Origin: Edolisoma coerulescens
Lineage: Eukaryota; Chordata; Aves; Passeriformes; Campephagidae
Length of the DNA stretch: 64,000 nucleotides
Assembly (NCBI GenBank): GCA_013397115.1
Contig: VWZW01002470.1
Location: 2,210,927-2,274,926, forward strand
Direction of reading: 5' to 3'
A program made the position numbers and the translations under genes. The notes beneath the pieces were generated by a model. The model made no database searches and was not told the DNA's origin. It was given only the letters and a program-made list of their open reading frames with translations. Shown one piece after another: positions 1 to 9,165 of this stretch (position 1 is its first letter; each line of letters starts with the position of its first letter).

Positions 1-2239
1 TTAAAAGCAAGACAATAATAAAGTTTAATCTTGTGTCACAGCAATGCAGATTGTGTGCATGGAGGCTTTCTCTGAATGCAAATGAATCCGACCTGGGTAC
101 TAATTCTGTAACAAATGTGCCTAATGCTGCAGCCTCCCTGGGATCCTTGACTTCTGGCTTCTAACTTTTAAAACAGTTTTAACATTTTAAAAGTATTTTT
201 AAATTTCAGAAAACATGTGCTCACCCATTTCTGAAAATCAGGCCCTCTAAGGACTCTCAAATGGCTATTGAAAATTGTTGTGCCACCTGAAAAAAATCTT
301 TGTATTCATACATTGATCATTTACAGAAAAAATTCATGTCTCCTGGAATCTCATTCTGGCTTCTGATGGTCTGACTTGCCCTGGTTTGGTTGGGATATTT
401 GCACCTTAGTAGACACTGGAGAATCCCCACCAGACAGACTCCTGGCTCCATTGGTGGATTCTCTGCTGTCTGAAACGAGCTTTTGTCTGGTCAGAGTTGG
501 GATCACCTTGCTCTGAGCCTGCCAGACAGACAGACACCCAGCCAACAAATTAACTTGTGCAAACTGTGAATATAAAAGCCCTGTTTCTTTAAATAAGCAG
601 TTTTCCACACAGTATTTACATTCTAGCTCCACATATGCATAGAGAATAAATACATATGATTATCCTTTAAGTTGTTCCTAGCACAAAGTCATTCACCTGT
701 TCAGAGCATGGAGAATAAGCTTCCAGTCTTTTGGGTTGTATCGTGCATAATCTACCAGCCTGATTCCGAAATCCTCAGAGCCACAAAGCTCCCCCTCCTT
801 CAATGGGAGATTTGCTTCTGTCTCTATTTCAGGACAGAGCCCTAAGACTTTGCTGACACTGTCATAAATCCCAGCTTTGTGTTTATTAATCTTTGGATGT
901 TTCTTGAAGGCTGCACAGAATTTGTGTCATCAGCTCTCATCCTCCCACTGTGCTGCTTAAGCCTGCAGAAAAATTTAATAATTTTGCATTGCTTTGCTCA
1001 CAGGGACTGTGCTCTGAAAACCACGTCCTGAGCAACGGAGGGACGCAGCTGCCTTCCAAACCAGGGTCAGCCCTCCCAGGAGGAGGGCACACACCTTCCT
1101 CTCTGGTTCAGCGTGGACCCAGCGCTGCCCTGAGCGCTCCCCTGCGTCCCGGGAAGGACCTGGCCAGACTCCACCTCTGGGAATGGGAATGCCCGAGCTG
1201 GGCAGCGCAGTGGGACTGACCAGCACCAACCCCTGCTCCTGGGCTGGACTCGGGGCACGCTCTGCAACTCCCCCTGCCAGCAGGGGATCGGCTCCCTGGC
1301 CTTCCCTCAACCTGCCTGCCATCGCCTGCTGGGCTCCTGGAACACTGCGGGAGCCTGGTTTTTCTCACCCCATAAAGACAGCAGCTCTGCATTATTTCTC
1401 ATCCTGCATCCCAAGGATAAGACCCTGTGATGAATTAAAGCACCTCAACAGTTGGCCAGACTTCAACTGTGCTTGCCATGATCATTTACCTTTAAAGCTC
1501 AGAACATGCTTAAGTGTTTAGAGCCCAGTGCATCCTTGATGAAAGTCCCAGACTGATGGATTTGGGTTGGAAAAAAAGTTTAAATTTCAAATGTATACAG
1601 AAGCACAAGGACAAATGCCAAACAGGGACTGATGAGGACATGGCAAAGTCCAAAAGCCCTTGGTAACTGTTGGTTCCCTAATAAAGGAACTAAGAGTAAT
1701 AAGGGGAAAAAAATGGTTTATGAAATCATGAATCAGGAAATGAGTCAGTGATGCTGATTCACATTCTAGTAATGAATCAGAATGAAAGGGATGTTCCCTG
1801 ACTTCTTAAAGTGCTCACAGGAAGTAACTAAAGGAAGAAGAGTTTGGCACAACATGAGACACTTTCTCACGTAAAGGTGGAATTAAAGGGTTGATTTGGG
1901 TACCTGTGGTGGGAGGCTGAACATGGCAGGATGTCCTGGGATCTGCAGGTGCTGCATGGGACAGAAAAGGGGGGTGGGTGGGTGTGTGCTTGCAAGGGGA
2001 CTTAATTCTGACACATCACTGCCTGTTATGCCCGGGGCTGTTAAAACACAGTACCCTTTTTGTGAGACCTTTGTTTTTCTGTTTAGGGTCCTTGGTGGCC
2101 TTCAGGAAAGTCTCCATGAGCAGAACGTTTCATTAGCACACTATTAGCAAAAATCTGCTCGGTTGCAGCAGCTGGAAATGTCAGAGGATGCAGTGACTCA
2201 GGGCAGGGTCCTTCCCACAGCCCAGGCGGGCACCAGTAC
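1..2239 (-). other. Intron downstream of the 2240-2431 exon (partial)
   Basis: No TMEM132 sequence, other recognisable coding sequence or RNA gene was found here. The stretch is moderately AT-rich at 1-700. A GC-richer patch at about 1020-1350 produces overlapping open frames on both strands that look like base-composition artefacts. A G-run cluster lies at 1969-1999. The terminal TMEM132 exon must lie below position 1. Confidence 0.75.
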
Positions 2240-2431
2240 CTGCTTTGGGGACTGGAGCAGCTCCTGTGCCACCGCTGTAGCAAAGATGGCCCTGTTGCTT
2301 CCCGGGCTGAGCTGCAGAGAGAGGGACAGCCCCGTCACCAGCTGCACTCCCAGGTCCGTTATTGTCACCTTCTCGTCCAGGACTGTCACTGTCTTCTCGG
2401 CCAAGATGGCATCTGAAAGGGGGGACAGTAT
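2240..2431 (-). CDS. TMEM132D: TMEM132 (probably TMEM132D) internal coding exon, fourth of four
   Basis: This 192-bp exon encodes 64 residues, phase 0 at both ends, from ILSPLSDAILAEKTVTVLDE to VAQELLQSPKQ. The acceptor reads ttttcttcccag|ATACTG and the donor AAGCAG|GTACTGG. The segment VTITDLGVQLVTGLSLSLQL is a TMEM132 block immediately before the region expected to continue in the last exon. My recollection of the family places this wording closest to TMEM132D. The next exon (further ectodomain, transmembrane helix and cytoplasmic tail) was looked for in 1-2239 on the minus strand and is not there. As with the 31922-32065 exon, it is phase-symmetric, so skipping would be in frame. Probably exon 8 of nine (inference). 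Confidence 0.95.
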
Positions 2432-3842
2432 CTGGGAAGAAAAACTGAGGTTAGCAACAGCCATTTTGTGCAGCACCACGGAAAATACCCCCCAGAACTG
2501 CTCTAACACAGATAAGGGATGTTCTGGTAATGGGAAGGATTTCTCACAGCAGACACTATTAAAATATGATTAGAAAGGGCTACTCACATTCTGTAACTCC
2601 TCTGCAACAACAGGGGCCTTATAACACCTTTTACCTATGCAACTGTAATCAGCTGTGCCACTCACCTCTGCAATGTGCCAACCACATCTGCCTCAGATGC
2701 AGAAACTGTCTGTAAATGTAATAACCACATCTGCCTCAGATGTAGTAATGAGTTGTAAATGTAATCTTCACGTGAAATTTAAGTATTTTATTAATCCTCA
2801 TGTGTTGAGGTCGCATAATTACAATGCAGTCTGTAGATTTATATAAAATCCACTGAATAAATGGTATTTATTGCTATCCTATGGAAAGACAGGGTAATGT
2901 ATTGCTACAATAACCTCTCACGGTACTGAATACAAAATTGACACAGAAAATTTGTTTTGGTTAAGAAAATACACACAGAGGTCAGTGCAGTGATACATGA
3001 CATCCAAAGATGCTCATTAGCAAGTGAGTTGAATTTAATGATCCATACAGGGTACAGAGCATTTCTGAAGCAGCTTATAAGAGGTATTCTTTAAATACAA
3101 CTTGCTTTCAGCTTTTTACCCTTGGATTTTACTTTCCACAGTTTCATGTGCATTGGTTGGAGCACTGTAAGTTCCAGAGCTTTAGAAAGGCATTCAGAAA
3201 ATCTTTACAGATTTTACAGAAAGTCAGAAATCTCAAATCCCATTTCTCCAGCCTTGACAACCTCGTTATCAACAGGTGTGCTGGTTGTTTTCTGCTTTGA
3301 CAGGTTGGGATGATAAGCATGTTTGGAGAGAGAGATTTTTTTCCCTGTTCTAGTGTTTGTTAACACGTTTTCTACTTCAGTATCACTGAAACAATCTCTC
3401 TCGCCCCATCTCCTTTTCCTTTTCTTTTAATTAACATTTGGATTAATATTCCAGTCTCACTTCCTTAACCAGCTCTGGTTAATTTTCACTTCACCCTTTG
3501 TTCTGTCAGTGTAGGCTGGGAGAAGACTGAGCTGTTCCACCAGCTGCACGCCTTGTGATAACCCTTATCCTGGTTCCAGGTTCAAAAACAGCCTTAGACA
3601 AAAATAATCAAAAAAAGCTTTCCAATATACAGGTTGGATTAAATTAAATAAAACTGCGATCTACTATACTTTGGGGCACAAGATAAGGAGAGAAAACCAT
3701 CTCCCCTAGGCATTCTAGTTCTTGCTGCAGTTCTGTTCCATTCAAAAACCGATGGCTCCGGGTTTTGTGGTCAATGCTGGATCACCCCATGCCCAGGGAG
3801 GTGAGTTCAGGGGGGAACAGAACACACCAGCGGTTTCCTTAC
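2432..3842 (-). other. 1,411-bp intron between the 3843-4116 and 2240-2431 exons
   Basis: The intron is bounded by GTAAGG at 3842 and a pyrimidine-rich acceptor ending at 2432. It contains a 43-bp tandem duplication with paired E-boxes at 2680-2765, described separately. The rest is AT-rich unique sequence with no coding signal. Confidence 0.9.
2680..2765. repeat. Two-copy 43-bp tandem duplication with palindromic paired E-boxes
   Basis: The block starting ACCACATCTG at 2681 recurs at 2724, a period of 43 bp, with a few substitutions in the second copy. Each copy contains CATCTG-CCT-CAGATG, an inverted repeat that forms two CANNTG E-boxes three bases apart. Both copies end in TGTAAATGTAAT. 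It lies in the intron about 250 bp 5' of the 2240-2431 exon relative to transcription. Confidence 0.85.
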
Positions 3843-4116
3843 CTGAATCGTGGTCATCCCAAGCTCCAGCCCAACCAGAACCTGCCCGTCCTGCAGCCTG
3901 GCGATCCTCGGCTCCTCCACCTGCATGGAGGCGCTGACCAGGTGGGTGATGTCCAGCTGCCAGTCGGAGCCCAGCAGGTAGCTCAGCTGGGCCCCCGGCT
4001 CCGGGGCCTCGGCCACGAACTGCGTCAGCACCCTGACCATGGCGTGCTGGTACTGCAGGGTGCAGCCCCTGCCCCGGCGCTCGTCCTCCTCCTCCTCCTC
4101 GCTGTCCCTGGCCGGC
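3843..4116 (-). CDS. TMEM132D: TMEM132 (probably TMEM132D) internal coding exon with acidic-basic linker, third of four
   Basis: This 274-bp exon begins with one base that completes an Arg codon, then encodes 91 residues ending ELGMTTIQ in phase 0. The acceptor is tgtcccggcag|G and the donor ATTCAG|GTAAGG. Near its start is a charged linker, DSEEEEEDERRGRG, encoded partly by a GAG run at about 4085-4101. This is followed by CTLQYQHAMVRVLTQFVAE, a very conserved TMEM132 block, then a LLGSDWQLDITHLV segment and the VEEPRIARLQDGQVLVG block. RRGR fits the minimal R-X-X-R proprotein-convertase pattern, but cleavage is untested. The exon is clearly more GC-rich than the surrounding introns. The reading frame stays open upstream of the acceptor to about 4442, but that extension has no family resemblance and is intron. 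Probably exon 7 (inference). Confidence 0.95.
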
Positions 4117-5125
4117 CTGCCGGGACAGCAACGGGGAAAGTTAAACTGTGCTGGGAGAGCCTGCAGCAGCAGAGCGACTGCTGACCTAAGCCCGCAGCCT
4201 GGCTGTGGGACCAAGCTGCTGCCTTCAGCTTCTCCCACCTTCATCCTGTTTCCCTTGTTCAGAACTCCAGAACAGCACTTGAGATCACCAGCTGGCCTCC
4301 CAGCTTTGCTACCGCACCGTCCTCCCCAAATATCTTCCGTTATTTTCCACGTCAAGTCCTTGCTTTCAGGACCTTCACACTTTTTTTCTTTCTGGATCTT
4401 CCCATAAACATCTTTGTGTTGCCATGGAAATCTCCTCTGCACCTACACACACATCCCTCTCTGTACAGCACAATCTGAGATCACATCTCCACCAAAATGT
4501 CTTTGCTCTGATACGAACAGAAACCTCTAACAAATGTCTTCATTTGCAGATGGGAATACCAAGTACCTACTTTATCAGTTTGTTCCTCTTGTTCTTAGTA
4601 ACACTGACAACAGCTGCCGACAGCTCTGACCTGCTTCATCCATCCTCTGTCCCGTGGGCACTGGCAGTGTCTGAAAGCTCTGTCCTGACTCTGGGGCTCT
4701 GATCAGTGCCACGGGACCCTGCAGGGATCTGGAACAGGTGTGTGCTAACTGTGACCACTGACAATGGATCCACCAACTGCCAGGGCCTGTGAAACAGGCT
4801 GGAGACCAACCAGCCTTGCCAGAGCAGGTTCCTGCTGATGTCTCCTTGCTGCCTCGTGGCTGATCCTCCTAACTTGACCAGTTGGCTCTCCCCATCTTAA
4901 TCATTAGTGCTACAAAAGGAAATTGATTTCCAATATAGGTTCGTGCAACCTGCAGTCTCCATTTCCCTTAGAAGTCCAGTGCAGGACTATTGAATAAGTG
5001 TCCGGTGACCTTCAAATTTACAGTGGAATTGCATTAAGGCCAAATGAGCATGTTCAGATCCACTGGCCCTGACAGGTCCCTGGCAAGTGCACAGCCCAGA
5101 ATGAACATCCTCTAATGAAACCTAC
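4117..5125 (-). other. 1,009-bp intron between the 5126-5331 and 3843-4116 exons
   Basis: The intron runs from the donor GTAGGT at 5125 down to the acceptor at 4117. It is unique sequence with no repeat or coding signal seen. The open frame that continues from the exon to 4442 lacks any resemblance to the family and is not supported as an exon extension. Confidence 0.9.
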
Positions 5126-5331
5126 CTCTTATTAGAGATGATGGGGACTCTCCACCCCTTGATCTGATTTAGTTCTGTGTCAGAGACCTCTATCTGCAGC
5201 GGGAGACGAGGAATCCAGACTGTCATTTCTAAAGGGGCACTCAGATGCTGGTAAGTGAAATTAACTATGACGTTCATTTTGCCTTTCATTTCCTTCCCAT
5301 TGACAAAGACATAGTCACATCTGTCAGAAAC
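5126..5331 (-). CDS. TMEM132D: TMEM132 (probably TMEM132D) internal coding exon, second of four
   Basis: This 206-bp exon starts in phase 0 (VSDRCDYVFVNGKEMKGK) and ends after two bases of an arginine codon (ISNK plus AG). The acceptor has a strong pyrimidine tract ending catttccag|GTTTC, and the donor is AAGAG|GTAGGT. The middle contains an N-X-T glycosylation sequon (VNFTYQHL) and the family-typical stretch PRLPLQIEVSDTELNQIKGW, which is what first identifies the gene as TMEM132. Cys-5 of the exon (DRCDY) is a possible disulfide partner for a cysteine in a neighbouring exon (inference). The 2-nt overhang is completed by the first base of the 3843-4116 exon to give Arg, so losing this exon alone would shift the frame. 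The translated length shows no internal stop or indel. Probably exon 6 of the gene (inference). Confidence 0.95.
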
Positions 5332-7737
5332 CTGGAAATGAAAAGGAGAAGGAAAAAAAAAATTAGTGAGTCTCTTCGCAAATTATAAAGTTCGCCACAT
5401 GCTGGGTAAGTGAGTGGGAGGAAGAGAAAGGCTCTAGGTTTAACCTAGCTCTGGGTTCAGAGGACAACCAGGAATAACAAGAAAGGTGCCTGGTGTGCCC
5501 TTAATAGCCTGGATAATTCAGCATCCTTTTAACAGGCTGCCTCTCCCTGCTATAAACAGTTCTAGTATAATCTAAGATAAGAGAACAGCTGTTTTTTTGT
5601 CCTTAATTCCCACTCCAACAGTAGGATAGATCTGGAATAACGGCAGGGAGAGAAGATTCCTCTCCTCTCCCCAAAGCTCAGTCAGACTCCCCAGTCCTCC
5701 TGCTCTCCTGTGTGCCCAAGGAACCCCACTCACCCGGGGCAGGAACAGGGACCTGCCTGCAGAAAGAGCTGAGAAGGGGCTGACCTCTCTAATCACCCCC
5801 AGAATGGGACAGAGCTCTTCACGAGTCCTGTCACAGGCACCAGGGAATGGGCTGGTCACAACCAAAACGAATCCCAGGGAAGAGCTCAGTGGTGCCCAGG
5901 GCTGTCCACTTCCCCCTGCTTCCAGCCTGGCAGAGGCCGTACACAGCACTCAACAGAGCTCAAGCCAGTCCTGATGTCCCTTTATTTATTACCTGCAGCT
6001 CTGGACATCAATATTGCAGAGTTAGTAAATCTCGAGCAATTTAGCAGTTACTGCAAGGATCTAGGTGAGCTGACAGGACCTGTTCATTACAGTTAGTTAA
6101 AATATATGAGTAAATGTACACGTCAAGTAATTTATTAACTACCGCTTTGCCGTGCTGATGATCTGAAGGAATGATCTATTAGAACCCTGAACTCTTCTCA
6201 CAATCCATTACCAGCCAGCCCTTCTACTCCATTCCATCAATGTATTTAACATTTCTCACTCTGCAATGTATAGTCTCATCCTCGTCTGAATTTAATGCCA
6301 TTTTCTACTTTTCTGTTTAAATGCTGAAAGAATTTAAACCACATTTAAATATCACCAGCTTTTGTAGGATAATTTGCATTCCTAATAATATTATCTTTAA
6401 ACAACAACAACCCCCCTCCCAGACAGATCCACAGCAAATGCATTTCCATCCTGCCTTGTCTGAGCCTAGCTAACACACCAAGAAAAGGTTATCACAGCTT
6501 TTGCAATGTCTCCTTTCCAAGCCATGTCTGCTTTAAGGTCAAACTCTCATAGTTGCTGTTGGTTTCAGCAGGAAAGTAAGGAGTTTGCTTACAGGCAGAT
6601 TTATGGGGTTTGGGATTGTCTCGTGTAAGCCTGTCTCCCACCAGCTCCTGTCAGGATCCAATCTCAGTGTGTGGCACAGGAGGAAAGCCCAGCTGCTGCC
6701 AGAACCCCTCAAAGCACCAGGGGAGGAGCTCAGAGCAGGCAGCTGAGCACAGACACGTCCCAGCCCCGCTGGGGCCTCGGGCACTGGGGTTCCATCCACT
6801 CCCCATCATGCTGATCCCACCTGGCCTGGGCTGAGGAAGATCAGACCTGGCAGAACCCCAGAGAAGCTCGATGTGAGCCTGCAGGAACGGCTGCAGGGGA
6901 GGCTGGAAGCACAGGCAGCTCCCCTCGGGGGAGCAGCGTGCTGGGCAGCAGCACCAGAGCGTTCTGCGCCCTCGCTGGGGGCACACCACCGGGAGTGGGG
7001 TATTGCCAGGGCAGGAGCTGCGTCCTGCTCCCCTGCTGCCATGTCTGCTAGCCTGTCCGACAGGCAGGAGGTGAGGAGGCCTTCAGGCAGTGCCTGGCAC
7101 ATCTGCTCCTTCCCCCACCTTGCTTCTGCAAGTGGAAATCGTCTGCTGCTTGCTGGCACTGTGCTTATCCCCGTTGTCTTTTTGTATTTTAAGTGCTGTT
7201 CTCACACCAAACAAGTCTCCTATGTGCTAATGAGCTCTGTCTGCTGCTTTCTGCCTTCCCTCCTTCCCCTGAGACACCAGGGGGAAGAGAAACTGGGCAG
7301 AGCCTCAAAGCGCTGATTTCCACCGGCGAGGCAACAGAGAAAGCTGGAGACAGAGTGGCCCCAAGGTCACACCAGCCCGGGAGCTGACGGCCCTGGGGTC
7401 CTGCACATCACTTGTGCTCTGCAGGCTGGACCAGGAGCACAAGGGAATGCTCTGAACACCACGATTTTCCTGGGCAGCACCTGGGTAGCAGCTTTGTGTG
7501 ACCTCCTCGCCACCTCTGCTTCCAGCTACCAACACCTCACATTGGTCAGTCTTAGCTAATTAACACATTAGGCAATTAAACGTGATAGACCTAGGACTGA
7601 AGTCTTAAGGCTCTTAAGGACTGAAATACCTCCCAGTGACTGAGGGCAGCAGGTAAACGTTTGTGCCTTGCAGCACAGAAATCAGAGCTGAGCTTCCAAA
7701 CCACCGTGTGGAGCTGCTGGGCCCTGCATGGCCCTTT

Positions 7738-7860
7738 CATGTCCCCTGCGTATCCCCTGCCTGTCCCCTGCCTGTCCCCTTCATGTCCCCTGTGTATCCC
7801 CTGCCTGTCCCTTTCATGTCCCCTGTGTATCCCCTGCCTGTCCCCTGCCTGTCCCCTGCT
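7738..7860. repeat. Pyrimidine-rich minisatellite with 11-bp subunit
   Basis: The array consists of CCCCTGCCTGT-type 11-bp subunits with higher-order blocks starting CATGTCCCCTG at 7738, 7782 and 7815, spaced 44 and 33 bp (four and three subunits). The plus strand is C/T-rich. It is open in several frames because of its composition, not because it codes. Confidence 0.9.
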
Positions 7861-8801
7861 CTGCACTTGACCAGGGCTGCTGGCAGGGCCCCTGCCAAAC
7901 CTCCTCCTGCCAGGGTCAGGCTCTGCTGTCTCAACAGTGATTTTCGAAGCACACACACAGCAAGGTGGGATTTTGCTGCTGTTTCCATTGTCTGTGAGCA
8001 TGTAAAAAGCAGTTCAGCACACACGGGCTGGAACTCAACACAGACTCTCCCAGGCCACAGAGATAACTGCTGAGTTATGCCAGTTAGAGATGGGAATCCT
8101 ACTCTCAGATTTTAAATCCATTAATGCTCAAGCAATAACAAGAGAAAGAAAATTTGGCAGGCAAACAGACCTCGATTCCAACTTTATCAGGGTTTACTGC
8201 ACAAAGAGAGTTAAAAAAAGAACCCATCCCTAAAGGCTGCTATATGAATGATTAAACAAATACCATGACCTTGTGCCTTCAAGATTATGATTTATAAAAC
8301 AAACTGACGGTCAGGAAAAAAAATGACTTTGCTTGGGATAGCCGCCTGTGCCTGTTTCCCTGGCTGTAAGTGAAGTCGGCACAACTATGAGCTCATTCAG
8401 TTCCCAGCCAGCCCTTCGCTGTTCGGATGAATAAGCATCACTGTTCTGCTGCAGTTTGCATGCAGTCCTAACAGAGCAACATCAAAACATGGGGCAAAGT
8501 ACAGTACATTTTCATAAATCAGGCCAGCACATTCAGAAACAGGTCATCAATGGACAGGCAGATTAGCCATGCCCGTGTTCCTGCAGACACATCCGAGCCA
8601 TTCATCTTCCAGCACAGAGAAGGGCTAAAAAGATGTAGGGGGAGAAGAAAAATCGAGCTTCTCTGTCCCTTTTGAGATTGTGTTTTCTGAGCTGTTTATT
8701 GGGAAAGAGGGAGTATCTTGTGCAGCGAGTTTGCTGGGCCTCAGCTGAGCCTCTGCAGGACAAACATGCCCAGGAAAAGGGCCTGTCCCAGGCAGGGGCA
8801 G

Positions 8802-9165
8802 CTGGCACCCTGGGGGCTGTCGCCACAGTGGGCACCCTGGGGGCTGTCCCTTCAGCTGGCACCCTGAGGGCTGTGTCCCCTCAGCTGGCACCTTGGGGGC
8901 TGTGTCCCCTCAGCTGGCACCCTGGGGGCTGTCCCCACAGCGGGCACCTTGGGGGCTGTGTCCCCTCAGCTGGCACCCTGGGGTCTGTGTCCCCTCAGCT
9001 GGCACCCTGGGGTCTGTCCCCACAGCTGGCACCCTGGGGGCTCTCCCCTCAGCTGGCACCCTGAGGGCTGTGTCCCCTCAGCTGGCACCCTGGGGGCTGT
9101 CCCTACAGCTGGCACCCTGGGGGCTGTGTCCCCTCAGCTGGCACCTTGGGGGCTGTGTCCCCCAG
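8802..9165. repeat. 27/29-bp minisatellite, about 13 copies
   Basis: The array has thirteen consecutive units of the type CTGGCACCCTGGGGGCTGT followed by either CCCCACAG or GTCCCCTCAG. This gives two length classes of 27 and 29 bp, plus one 28-bp end unit. Copies differ by a few substitutions (CTTGG, CTGAGG, GGGTCT). It lies about 3.5 kb upstream of the 5126-5331 exon within the gene's intron. It is the reason long open frames appear on the plus strand at 8672-9647. It is probably length-polymorphic (inference). Confidence 0.95.

Noticed and set aside
1969..1999. G-run cluster as a G-quadruplex
   Set aside because: Runs of 6, 3 and 3 G are followed by a fourth only after a 13-base loop, which fails the usual loop limit.
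4117..4442. Upstream extension of the 3843-4116 exon as a longer coding frame
   Set aside because: A consensus acceptor at 4117-4118 and phase agreement with the 5126-5331 exon define the exon edge. The extension is unlike TMEM132.
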